In this document: positions 1-6,697 of the stretch, piece after piece
Position numbering within the stretch: the first letter of the stretch is position 1
Layout: each line of letters opens with the position of its first letter
Assembly: GCA_021296375.1 (NCBI GenBank)
Contig: JAGWAQ010000053.1
Coordinates: forward strand, 1 to 9,763
Length of the DNA: 9,763 nucleotides
Direction: 5' to 3'
From: Alphaproteobacteria bacterium
GTDB lineage: Bacteria; Pseudomonadota; Alphaproteobacteria; Puniceispirillales; UBA1172
The notes under the pieces: generated by a model
Told to the model about the DNA's origin: nothing
Databases searched by the model: none
The model's input: the letters and a program-made list of their open reading frames with translations, nothing else
Made by a program: the position numbers and the translations under genes

Positions 1-1
1 G

Positions 2-1942
2 CGCCGGTTCAGCGAATTTGTCATCCGTCATCAGCGGCGGTTGCTGATCGGCTTCCCGATGATCATCCTGGCCTTTGCCGCGGGGATTTCCCAGATCAAG
101 CTTGAAGATGACTTCCTGCGTTATTTTGACGAGCGTTATGAAATGCGCCAGGCGACGGATTATTTTGAAAATAATCTCGGCGGGTTGAACGTGCTTGAAT
201 ATGCCCTGGAAACCGATGTCGATAGCGGCATCAATTCTGTTGATTACCTGAAGAAGGTTGAAGCGTTCACCGAGTTTCTGCGGGACCAACCTGAGATCAG
301 CAACGTCCGGTCCGTCAGCGATATCGTCAAGCAGCTGAATAAAAGCATGAACGCGGATCGCGAGGAGTTCTACCGTTTGCCTGATAGCGACGAGGAGGTC
401 TCGCAATATCTTTTCCTTTATGAGCTTTCGCTTGGCTATGGCATGGATCTGACGGATCAGATCAATATTGATCGTTCGGCCATTCGCGTGACGGCCTATA
501 TCCCGAACACCACGACGGCGGCGATGATCGCGCTTGATGGCCGTATTCAGGACTGGTTTGCCGCCAACGCCCCTGAACTGGCGACGCCGGTGACAGGACA
601 AACCCATGTCTACACCATGATCTCGGCGCGTGATGTGCCGGCCATGCTGCAAGGAACATTATTGGCGCTGGTGTTTATTTCCCTGATCATCCTGTTTGTG
701 CTGCGTGATGTAAAACTGGGGATCATCAGCCTTGTGCCTAACCTCGTGCCAGCGGCCATGGCCTTCGGGCTTTGGGGGTTTGGGGTCGGCACCGTGACGC
801 TTGCGGTCTCCGTGGTGGTGGCCATGACGCTGGGGATTGTTGTCGATGACACGGTCCATTTCATGCTGAAATACGCCGAGGCGAAAAAGCGCGGGGAAAC
901 AGCAGAAAACGCCGTTCGATATGCGTTTAAATCGGTCGGCATGGCCTTGACCGTGACCACCATCGGCCTTGTGCTGGGCTTCTTTATTCTCGGGATGTCG
1001 GGTTTTGCGGTGAACCGTGATCTCGCCCGTCTTACCGCCGTGACCCTCAGCTTTGCGCTGATTGTTGACTTCCTCTTCCTGCCACCTCTGTTGATATGGA
1101 TTGATAAAATGAAAACTTTCCGCCCGTCTTCTGCCGCCACCGCCGCTATTGCTCTGCTGGCCCTGGCTGTTCCCGCGACTCTTGCCATCAGCCCGGCCTT
1201 TGCTTCGGCTGAAAAGGGCCTCGCCATCGCCACCGAACAAAGTGACCGTGACAACGGTTGGGGTGATTTCGAGGTCGTTGGCCAGATGGTCTTGAAAAAC
1301 AAAGCCGGCAAGGAAAGTGTCCGTGAGTTCAAAACCATGACGCTTGAGGAATCCGACCCTTCGGTTGGCGACAAAAGCGTCATCGTCTTCACCAAGCCGC
1401 GTGATGTGCGCGGCACGGCTCTTCTGACGCATTCCAATATTGAACCTAATGATGACAATCAGTGGTTGTTCCTGCCGGCCTTGAAGCGGGTCAAGCGCAT
1501 TTCCTCCTCCAACCGCACCGGCAAGTTTGTGTCGTCGGAATTTTCCTATGAAGACCTCGGGGCAGAAGAAATCAACGACAACAGCTACATGTGGATCGAA
1601 GACCTGCCTTGCCCCGGGGATGAAGCCCTGATGTGCGCGAAAGTCGAGATCACCCCCAAGAACAAGAAATCCGGCTATTCCAAACGTGTCGCCTATATCG
1701 ACATGGAGGAATACCGCACCTATAAAATCGAGTTTTACAACCGTCGTGGCGATCTTGAGAAAAACCTCGTTTTTGCGGATTACCGCCAGTACCTCGGCCA
1801 GTTCTGGCGCGCCCATGTGATGGATATGCAAAACGTCCAGACCGGCAAATCCACCACCCTGCAATGGGATGAATACACGTTTAACGCCGGCATCAGCCCG
1901 AAGACGTTTGAACCGAAAGCCCTGCCCAAGGTGGCCCGTTAA
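2..1942 (+). CDS. RND/MMPL-family transporter (C-terminal half) fused to a LolA-like periplasmic domain; 5' partial
   Basis: The reading frame is open from base 2, so the true start lies outside the window; the TTG at 41 falls inside the first visible membrane segment and is not a credible start. Numbering from that TTG as residue 1, there is a membrane helix (1-17), a periplasmic loop (about 20-205), then five helices to about 355, including LGIVVDDTVHFM with acidic pair D269-D270, typical of the proton-relay helix of COG1033/MMPL-type RND pumps. That is the complete second half of an RND protein. The frame continues without a stop into MKTFRPSS (M357), a hydrophobic stretch ending AFA-SA, and a domain resembling outer-membrane lipoprotein-sorting (LolA-like) proteins, with WLFLPALKRVKRISSS and FSYEDLG. 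Such domains are normally separate secreted proteins encoded next to the pump. Likely role: inner-membrane extrusion of a lipid or hydrophobic compound with periplasmic hand-off. Substrate unknown. The fusion could be real, a recent stop loss, or a sequencing error. Confidence 0.85.
   Translation, partial: RRFSEFVIRHQRRLLIGFPMIILAFAAGISQIKLEDDFLRYFDERYEMRQATDYFENNLGGLNVLEYALETDVDSGINSVDYLKKVEAFTEFLRDQPEISNVRSVSDIVKQLNKSMNADREEFYRLPDSDEEVSQYLFLYELSLGYGMDLTDQINIDRSAIRVTAYIPNTTTAAMIALDGRIQDWFAANAPELATPVTGQTHVYTMISARDVPAMLQGTLLALVFISLIILFVLRDVKLGIISLVPNLVPAAMAFGLWGFGVGTVTLAVSVVVAMTLGIVVDDTVHFMLKYAEAKKRGETAENAVRYAFKSVGMALTVTTIGLVLGFFILGMSGFAVNRDLARLTAVTLSFALIVDFLFLPPLLIWIDKMKTFRPSSAATAAIALLALAVPATLAISPAFASAEKGLAIATEQSDRDNGWGDFEVVGQMVLKNKAGKESVREFKTMTLEESDPSVGDKSVIVFTKPRDVRGTALLTHSNIEPNDDNQWLFLPALKRVKRISSSNRTGKFVSSEFSYEDLGAEEINDNSYMWIEDLPCPGDEALMCAKVEITPKNKKSGYSKRVAYIDMEEYRTYKIEFYNRRGDLEKNLVFADYRQYLGQFWRAHVMDMQNVQTGKSTTLQWDEYTFNAGISPKTFEPKALPKVAR
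1098..1111 (+). other. Transporter/LolA-like junction: possible internal start and signal peptide
   Basis: ATG at 1109-1111 is in frame with the upstream transporter and begins a classic signal peptide: basic start (MKTFR), hydrophobic core rich in Ala/Leu, and an AFA-SA type cleavage site about 29 residues in. GGA at 1098-1100 lies 8 bases upstream, a weak ribosome binding site. In another frame, TGA-TAA stops sit at 1102-1107, just before the ATG, so a one-base phase difference would end the transporter here. The LolA-like domain was therefore probably an independent gene and may still be translated separately from 1109. Confidence 0.45.
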
Positions 1943-1947
1943 TTGCC

Positions 1948-3156
1948 ATGATCAATAAACCTTTCTTTTCGGCGGTAGTGGCGGCTGCGGTGATCACCAC
2001 CGTGACCGCTGGTGCTGACCCTCTGTCCGAAGTTGAGATCGAGCAATATGGATCGGTTGAACTGACGGTTGACGCGTTCCCGCGGAAACAGAAATACGCC
2101 AGCCAGGATGATGTCATGGCGGCATTGACCGTCACCCCCCAGATGATTGTTTTGGGGGATGATTATGAAATTGTCATTGAACCCCGGCTGGTGACGCCGC
2201 GGCGGGGGCAGCAATACGCTGACCTGAAAGAAGGCTATTTCATCACCGATCTCGGCGGGGTTGAAATGCTGGCTGGCACGACGACGGTGTTCTGGGGCAA
2301 GAACGAAGCCGTCAATCTGGTGGATATCATCAACACCAAGGATTACACCATGGGGCTGCAATCCGGCGTCAAGCAAGGCATGCCAATGGTTCGTCTTGGC
2401 GCGCCGATTGGCCCCGGTGATGCGGAAGTCTATGTCATGCCGCATTTCGTTGAAAACCGTTATGGCGATGCCCGCTCGCGTCACCGCACGCCTCTGCCCT
2501 TGAAGCCCGACACCAGCCGCTTTCAGACCGGCACGGATAAAGACGAGCCGAACCTGGCCTTGCGTTATTCCGGCTATGCCGGGGATATTGATTACGGCCT
2601 GAGCTATTTCAAGGGCATCAGCCGCAGCCCGGGGATGGTGATGGACGGGTTCAATTTTGTTCCGCTTTACCATGACATCACCCAGACCGGCCTTGATCTG
2701 CAGTGGATTTACGGCGAGACCAGCTTTAAGGGCGAGGTCATCCGACGCACCAAACAGCTTAACGCCAATACCGTGGCGGAAGATTACACCGCCGGCATCA
2801 TCGGGGTTGAACACACGCTTTACGGGGTGATGGACAGCAATGGTGATCTGGCCCTGTTCACGGAATACGCCCGCGACAGCCGCAAGGAAACCGCCGCCAG
2901 CGGGTTTCAGGATGATGTCTTTGTAGGGGCGAGCCTGGCGCTTAATGATGTCGATGACACGCAATTGCGCCTGATCAGCAGTTATGATCTCGATTACTCC
3001 TCCCGCACCATGACCGCCAGCATGACCCGCCGTATCGCCGACGCCGTGACTCTTGATGCGTCGCTTTACGCCCCTGCCGGCATGACGGATGACAAGCAGT
3101 TCGCGTCGTTTGACCGTGACACCCGGGTCCATGTCAACCTGAAGTGGTCATGGTGA
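1948..3156 (+). CDS. Putative outer-membrane beta-barrel protein, partner of the RND/LolA-like system
   Basis: A 402-residue secreted protein. The N-terminus (MINKPFFSAVVAAAVITTV, then TAGAD) is a signal peptide. The rest shows alternating hydrophobic/polar beta-strand patterns separated by Gly/Asp/Asn turns and ends in NLKWSW, the terminal-aromatic signature of barrels inserted by the Bam machinery. The stretch FQDDVFVGASLALNDVDDTQL resembles conserved segments I associate with uncharacterised barrel proteins encoded beside RND and LolA-like genes (recognition from memory, not a search). It begins 5 bases after the upstream stop, so it is almost certainly co-transcribed and perhaps translationally coupled; the best ribosome site (AAGGTGG, 1928-1934) sits rather far upstream. 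Inferred role: outer-membrane receiver or channel for the molecule handled by the upstream protein. It could be related to DUF1302-type or alginate-export-type barrels. Confidence 0.72.
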   Translation: MINKPFFSAVVAAAVITTVTAGADPLSEVEIEQYGSVELTVDAFPRKQKYASQDDVMAALTVTPQMIVLGDDYEIVIEPRLVTPRRGQQYADLKEGYFITDLGGVEMLAGTTTVFWGKNEAVNLVDIINTKDYTMGLQSGVKQGMPMVRLGAPIGPGDAEVYVMPHFVENRYGDARSRHRTPLPLKPDTSRFQTGTDKDEPNLALRYSGYAGDIDYGLSYFKGISRSPGMVMDGFNFVPLYHDITQTGLDLQWIYGETSFKGEVIRRTKQLNANTVAEDYTAGIIGVEHTLYGVMDSNGDLALFTEYARDSRKETAASGFQDDVFVGASLALNDVDDTQLRLISSYDLDYSSRTMTASMTRRIADAVTLDASLYAPAGMTDDKQFASFDRDTRVHVNLKWSW

Positions 3157-3174
3157 TCACCCCGGGGTATTTTT

Positions 3175-3213
3175 GGCATAAAAATTCGGGGCATAAAAAT
3201 TTCGGGCATAAAT
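3175..3213. repeat. Three imperfect AT-rich direct repeats after the barrel gene
   Basis: GGCATAAAAATTC (3175-3187), GGCATAAAAATTTC (3190-3203) and GGCATAAAT (3205-3213) recur with a period of about 15 bases between the barrel stop and the terminator palindrome. No coding potential. Possibly slippage-derived; no function evident. Confidence 0.75.
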
Positions 3214-3236
3214 AAAGGGGCCTGCAGGCCCCTTTA
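3213..3236. terminator. Bidirectional rho-independent terminator between convergent genes
   Basis: A perfect 24-bp palindrome, TAAAGGGGCC-TGCA-GGCCCCTTTA, lies between the convergent barrel gene (stop at 3156) and creatinase gene (stop at 3281). The GC-rich stem is flanked by A-runs on the left and T-runs on the right (TTTATAGTTTT), so a terminator hairpin forms on either strand. Confidence 0.8.
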
Positions 3237-3245
3237 TAGTTTTGG

Positions 3246-3261
3246 CCCCTTAATGAAGGGG
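3246..3261. terminator. Second short hairpin, possible accessory terminator
   Basis: CCCCTT-AATG-AAGGGG is a perfect 6-bp stem with a 4-base loop, 10 bases from the large palindrome and 20 bases beyond the creatinase stop. On the minus strand AAGGGG is followed by CCAAAAC, not a U-tract, so it is a weak terminator alone but could act with the main one. Confidence 0.4.
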
Positions 3262-3280
3262 GGATAACGTCATCAGCTTG

Positions 3281-4489
3281 TCACGCGGCGATGATGTTAT
3301 GCTCCGGCCCGAAGGGGAAGCCCGTGATGTTGGTGGCGCTGTCTTTTGTCACCACCAGAATATCATGTTCACGGTAACCGCCGGCGCCGGGTTGGCCTTC
3401 GGGAATGGTGATCATGGGTTCCATCGAGATCACCATGTTTTCCTCCAGCACCGTGTCGATATCTTCGCGCAACTCAAGCCCCGCCTCACGGCCGTAATAA
3501 TGGCTCAGCACCCCGAAGGAATGGCCATAGCCAAAACTGCGGTACTCAAGATAGCCCAATTCCGCGAACATCTCGTTCAGCTCGCGGGTGATCACAGCGC
3601 AACTGACGCCAGGCTTGATCAGCTCAAGCCCGCGGCGGTGAACAGCGACATTGGCTTCCCAGGCCTTTAACGTGGCGTCATCAGGCTCGCCAATGACAAG
3701 CGATCGTTCAAGGGCGGTGTAATAGCCGGAGATCATCGGGAATGTGTTGAGCGACAATAAATCCCCCGCCTCAAGCGCCCGGCAGGTGACGGGGTTATGG
3801 GCGCCGTCGGTGTTCAGCCCTGACTGGAACCAGACCCAACTGTCACGCAGCTCACTGCCTGGAAAGCGGCGGGCGATTTCCAGCTCCATGGCGTCACGCC
3901 CTGCCATGGCGACGTCGATTTCCCGGGCGCCGAGCTTGATCGCATCACGGATTGCTTCGCCGCCAATATCAGCTGTATTCGCGCCCGCGGTGATAAGGGC
4001 GATTTCCGCATCGGACTTGATCATCCGCTGGGTCATGGTCGCGGCCGCGATATCCACCATCTCGGTGCCATCAAAACATGACGTCAGCATGGCGTGGGTG
4101 GCCAGCGGCATATGGTCATGTTCAATCCCCATGCGGGCGCAGGACGGCAGCAGGGTTTTGATCGCGTGGAAGTAATTGTTGCGCTGCCAGTCGGTGTAGA
4201 TAATGTTCTCCCCGTAACAGCGGCGCCACGGTTGACCCGCGTCGATCCCTGCTGATACCGTCGTCACCTGGCCTGCCGTCACCACCGCCGCGTAAGGGCG
4301 GCCAAAAGCGCAATACAGAAAACCGGTATAATAGGCAATATTATGCATCGAGGTCAGCACCACGGCGTCAAGCCCAAGGCCGGACATGATTGACCGAAGC
4401 CCCGACAGGCGGTGTTCATATTCCGCATTGCTGAAGGGCAGGGGCGCTTTATCGCCATTATGAAGAGACATGGTTTGAGGACGTTGCAT
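3281..4489 (-). CDS. Creatinase (creatine amidinohydrolase, EC 3.5.3.3)
   Basis: Hydrolyses creatine to sarcosine and urea in the cytoplasm. The 402 residues match Pseudomonas creatinase (about 403) in length and throughout in sequence as I recall it: FLYCAFGRPYA, NIIYTDWQRNNYF, IGIEHDH, WFQSGLNTDGAHNPVT, YGHSFGVLSHYYGREAGLEL and PGAGGYREHD. Residues 1-160 form the N-terminal creatinase domain and the rest the pita-bread fold. H231 (catalytic His232 in Pseudomonas), E261 in YYTALER and the Glu in SMEPM are all present. The fold is shared with M24 metallopeptidases, but these signatures are specific to creatinase. The start at 4489 is preferred over an in-frame ATG at 4540 because it aligns with the family N-terminus (MQRPQTMSLHNGDK) and has AAAGGA 7 bases upstream. 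It is the last gene of a minus-strand group after the SDR and racemase-family genes, but a 193-base leader with inverted repeats suggests independent control. Confidence 0.92.
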   Translation of the reverse strand: MQRPQTMSLHNGDKAPLPFSNAEYEHRLSGLRSIMSGLGLDAVVLTSMHNIAYYTGFLYCAFGRPYAAVVTAGQVTTVSAGIDAGQPWRRCYGENIIYTDWQRNNYFHAIKTLLPSCARMGIEHDHMPLATHAMLTSCFDGTEMVDIAAATMTQRMIKSDAEIALITAGANTADIGGEAIRDAIKLGAREIDVAMAGRDAMELEIARRFPGSELRDSWVWFQSGLNTDGAHNPVTCRALEAGDLLSLNTFPMISGYYTALERSLVIGEPDDATLKAWEANVAVHRRGLELIKPGVSCAVITRELNEMFAELGYLEYRSFGYGHSFGVLSHYYGREAGLELREDIDTVLEENMVISMEPMITIPEGQPGAGGYREHDILVVTKDSATNITGFPFGPEHNIIAA

Positions 4490-4496
4490 CGTCTGA

Positions 4497-4502
4497 TCCT
4501 TT
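4497..4502 (-). promoter_or_regulatory. Ribosome binding site that fixes the creatinase start
   Basis: AAAGGA on the minus strand, 7 bases before ATG 4489. The same AAAGGA with 7-base spacing precedes the SDR gene (6607-6612), which supports the shorter creatinase start over 4540. Confidence 0.8.
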
Positions 4503-4525
4503 CTTCCCCGGGCGGAAGGAGGACG

Positions 4526-4547
4526 CGCCCGGAAATTCATCCGGGCG
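4526..4547 (-). repeat. GC-rich hairpin in the creatinase leader
   Basis: CGCCCGGA-AATTCA-TCCGGGCG is a perfect 8-bp stem with a 6-base loop, about 36 bases upstream of the creatinase start. No U-tract follows on the minus strand, so a simple terminator is unlikely. It could be an mRNA-stabilising or attenuating leader structure. Confidence 0.5.
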
Positions 4548-4557
4548 TACAGGATGC

Positions 4558-4575
4558 GTTACAATTTCGTGTAAC
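4558..4575. promoter_or_regulatory. Perfect inverted repeat GTTACA-N6-TGTAAC, candidate operator
   Basis: GTTACA-ATTTCG-TGTAAC has 6-bp arms and a 6-base spacer, about 70 bases upstream of creatinase. The size and dyad symmetry fit a dimeric repressor or activator site. The regulator is not in the window. Confidence 0.45.
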
Positions 4576-4617
4576 AGGCCTGCGCATTACCGCGAGGCCA
4601 TGGCCGACGCCATCGAC

Positions 4618-4636
4618 CATGTAGACAATTTACATG
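4618..4636. promoter_or_regulatory. Perfect inverted repeat CATGTA-N7-TACATG, candidate operator
   Basis: CATGTA-GACAATT-TACATG has 6-bp arms, 42 bases from the previous dyad. Both dyads carry TGTA/TACA-type half-sites and share an AATTGT-like core on the minus strand, so one regulator could bind both, cooperatively. A clear -35/-10 pair is not visible in this gap. Confidence 0.42.
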
Positions 4637-4682
4637 GGGTTTTTTCAGAAGAAAAGCGGATTTTTAGGGCCGATGGTGTTTC

Positions 4683-5708
4683 CTACAAGCCCCATGTATC
4701 CGACAAGCGATAGCCTTCAGGGTAAGGGTCATCAGGGTCCAGCATGTGGTGGTGACTGCCCGTGATCCACCCGCGACCTGAAATTTCCGGCACGATAGCG
4801 GGGTGCTCGCCGACGGTGGTGGTGGCGGTGATGCGGCCTTCAAAAACAGAATCGATAATCGAATGGGCTTTAAGCACATCACCCTCGTTCATCTCGCCTT
4901 TGGCATGAAGGATCGCCATGCGGGCGGATACCGCCGTGCCGGTGGGGGAGCGATCGATTTTTCCCGGCTCAATAGCAACCGCGGATCGCGCCGTCAGGCA
5001 GTTGCCGTCACGGGCAACGGGACCCGCGAAAAGGCAGAAGGAAAAATGCGGCATGTTGGGGAAATCGGGATGGCGGAACGTCATTTGCGCATTCGCCGCG
5101 CGGGTGATGGCGACGCCGGTCTCCGCCAGTTTGCGGGCGTTCTCGGCGATCAGCTCAACCCCCAGGGCGGCCGCGTCAACCACCACAAAACTATCCCCCC
5201 CGAAGGCGGTGTCGATGGTGATGGCGCCAAGGCCGGGGACATCCAGTGTTGCCCCCGACAGTTGCATGAAGCTTGGCATGTTGCGGATATGGATACGTTC
5301 AGCCTTGCCGTTGGCGCAGTCCGCGCGGACCTTGATCAAGCCGCCCGGGGCCTCGAGGGTCAGGTGGGTGACAGGTTCCTGCATGGGGATGATGCCGCTG
5401 TCGAGCAAAACTGTCGCCACGCAAATCGAATTTGACCCCGACATCAGGGGGCAGTATTCCGGTTCCATGATGATGAACCCGGCGTCAGCCTCGGGGTGGC
5501 TTGGCGGCACCAGCAGATTGACATGGCGGAAGACGCCGCCACGCGGTTCGTTCAACATGAAGTTCCGCAAGCGGCCGTCGCGCTCAATGTCATCGCGCAT
5601 TTCAGCAACCGTCTTGCCGCGCGGCGGGGTGACGCCGCCGATAATCACATCCCCCACCTCGCCTTCAGCATGGCAAGACAGGGTGTGGATGGTTTTCAAT
5701 GTTCGCAT
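4683..5708 (-). CDS. Proline racemase superfamily enzyme with Ser90/Thr256, likely hydroxyproline dehydratase-type
   Basis: 341 residues, the usual length for PF05544 proteins. The start at 5708 has a strong GGAGGTGA ribosome site (5713-5720). The two catalytic positions are visible: LMSGSNS places Ser90 where racemases have Cys (MCGHG-type motif), and DRSPTGT places Thr256 where they have the second Cys. Thr at the second position is known in trans-3-hydroxy-L-proline dehydratases, which form pyrroline-2-carboxylate; Cys at both is known in proline racemase and 4-hydroxyproline 2-epimerase. The cofactor-free fold is otherwise intact (EPRGGVFRHVNLLVP near 54-68, GGDSFVVVD near 170-178). A dehydratase-like activity is therefore more likely than racemization, but a Ser/Thr pair may do something else. 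It lies between the SDR and creatinase genes on the same strand, separated by 138 and 193 bases. Confidence 0.85.
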   Translation of the reverse strand: MRTLKTIHTLSCHAEGEVGDVIIGGVTPPRGKTVAEMRDDIERDGRLRNFMLNEPRGGVFRHVNLLVPPSHPEADAGFIIMEPEYCPLMSGSNSICVATVLLDSGIIPMQEPVTHLTLEAPGGLIKVRADCANGKAERIHIRNMPSFMQLSGATLDVPGLGAITIDTAFGGDSFVVVDAAALGVELIAENARKLAETGVAITRAANAQMTFRHPDFPNMPHFSFCLFAGPVARDGNCLTARSAVAIEPGKIDRSPTGTAVSARMAILHAKGEMNEGDVLKAHSIIDSVFEGRITATTTVGEHPAIVPEISGRGWITGSHHHMLDPDDPYPEGYRLSDTWGL

Positions 5709-5794
5709 GGCATCACCTCCGGGGCATAGGGCTGATCAGGGCGAACCTATGAGGGCTTCAGGCTGACGAAAGCCGGGGGCGGGTGGGCGACTCG

Positions 5795-5846
5795 CTGTTG
5801 CCCATAATCAGTGCCCATAACCAGTGTCCATAATCAGTGCCCATAA
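5795..5846 (-). repeat. 13-bp tandem repeat abutting the SDR stop codon, about 4 copies
   Basis: Read on the minus strand, copies follow directly after the SDR TAG stop: TTATGGGCACTGA, TTATGGACACTGG, TTATGGGCACTGA, then TTATGGGCAACAG, whose last four bases diverge. The plus-strand unit is CCCATAATCAGTG. The array is non-coding and 13 is not a multiple of 3. The remaining 5721-5794 stretch of the racemase leader shows nothing recognisable apart from the ribosome site. Confidence 0.85.
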
Positions 5847-6599
5847 CTAGCAGGTGTAGTTCATGCCCAGACGGCCGCCATCAACATAAATGGTTTCGCC
5901 CGTAACATAGGACGCTTTGCTGCTGGCAAGGAAAGCCACAACATCAGCGATTTCCTTGGTCGTGCCAATGCGCTTGAGGGGGGTTCGGGACATCACCATC
6001 TTCATGGCGTCGGGGTTGGCGTTCACCCCAGCCAGCATATCGGTATCAATCGACCCGGGCCCGACGGCGTTGACGCGAATGTTATGCGGCGCGAGCGCAA
6101 GGGAGGTTGATTTTGTCAACTGGTTGACCCCGCCTTTTGACGCGCAATAAGCAGGAATGGAAGGGATGGAGACCACCGCGTTGATCGAGGACATGTTGAC
6201 GATCGCGCCTTCGATGCCTGCCGCGATCATGGATTTCGCCGCCCGCTGAATGGACAGGAAGACCCCCGTCAGGTTGATGTCAATAACGCGCTGGAAATCA
6301 GCGATATCCGTGTCCAGCATATCCCCGGGCATGGCGACGCCGGCGTTATTGACAAGAATGGAGATCGGCCCGTGCTCAGCGTCAATCGCGTCAAACATGG
6401 CGTTGACCTGATCAACCTTGCCCATATCACAAGCCATGCCAACGGTGCCGTTGCCAAGCTTTTCCGCCGCCGCCATCACGCCGTCTTCGTTGATATCGGC
6501 CAGAATAATGCGGGCGCCATCGGCCATCAGGGCTTCGGCACAGGCGTAGCCGATGCCTTGGGCACCGCCGGTTACAAGGGCAAGAGGTTGGCTGTTCAT
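5847..6599 (-). CDS. Short-chain dehydrogenase/reductase (classical SDR, NAD-type)
   Basis: 250 residues, standard for classical SDRs. Visible in order: nucleotide-binding TGGAQGIG (10-17), D35 at the end of beta-strand 2 (favours NAD(H) over NADP(H)), NNAG (84-87), and a catalytic tetrad N109, S138, Y151, K155 with YCASK. PGSIDTDM follows, and the C-terminus YVDGGRLGMNYTC is typical of the family. It oxidises an alcohol or reduces a ketone; the substrate cannot be read from sequence. ATG 6599 has AAAGGA 7 bases upstream. It is the first gene of the minus-strand group, driven from the divergent region, and is followed by the racemase-family and creatinase genes, so a hydroxy-acid or hydroxyproline-derived substrate is possible (inference). 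Confidence 0.9.
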   Translation of the reverse strand: MNSQPLALVTGGAQGIGYACAEALMADGARIILADINEDGVMAAAEKLGNGTVGMACDMGKVDQVNAMFDAIDAEHGPISILVNNAGVAMPGDMLDTDIADFQRVIDINLTGVFLSIQRAAKSMIAAGIEGAIVNMSSINAVVSIPSIPAYCASKGGVNQLTKSTSLALAPHNIRVNAVGPGSIDTDMLAGVNANPDAMKMVMSRTPLKRIGTTKEIADVVAFLASSKASYVTGETIYVDGGRLGMNYTC

Positions 6600-6643
6600 A
6601 AGGCTATCCTTTCGTCGCCACGGCAGGTCTGAATAAAGGCCGT

Positions 6644-6661
6644 GACGTTGGGTTTAACGTC
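6644..6661. promoter_or_regulatory. Perfect inverted repeat GACGTT-N6-AACGTC, candidate operator in the divergent region
   Basis: GACGTT-GGGTTT-AACGTC lies between the divergent SDR and rhodanese genes, immediately downstream of the candidate -10 of the SDR promoter. That position would let a dimeric repressor block initiation. A related dyad with the same arms but a 3-base spacer occurs at 8943-8957. Confidence 0.5.
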
Positions 6662-6667
6662 GTCATG

Positions 6668-6697
6668 ATTGTTGCATCCAAGCCAATTTGAGGTCAA
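6668..6697 (-). promoter_or_regulatory. Candidate sigma70 promoter for the SDR gene and following genes
   Basis: On the minus strand, TTGACC (6692-6697; 5 of 6 to the -35 consensus) is separated by 18 bases from AACAAT (6668-6673; 4 of 6 to the -10). The SDR start lies about 70 bases downstream. No comparably good promoter is visible for the rhodanese operon on the plus strand, although the rest of the 6600-6748 gap must contain it. Confidence 0.4.

Noticed and set aside
659..1864. Long antisense reading frame of about 400 codons opposite the transporter/LolA-like gene
   Set aside because: His/Gly/Arg/Gln-rich translation with no recognisable domain; the plus strand encodes a clear membrane and periplasmic protein. 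It is a codon-bias shadow.
1939..3132. Long antisense reading frame opposite the beta-barrel gene
   Set aside because: No motifs, signal peptide or credible ribosome site, while the plus-strand frame has a signal peptide and barrel-type C-terminus.
3281..4489. Xaa-Pro aminopeptidase, ectoine hydrolase or DMSP lyase DddP, which share the M24 fold
   Set aside because: Full-length creatinase signatures and the His231/Glu261 positions fit creatine amidinohydrolase; recalled DddP sequence does not match.
4683..5708. True proline racemase or 4-hydroxyproline 2-epimerase
   Set aside because: Both catalytic cysteines are replaced (Ser90, Thr256).
5795..5852. CRISPR array
   Set aside because: Units are 13 bp and contiguous with no spacers; it is a simple tandem repeat.
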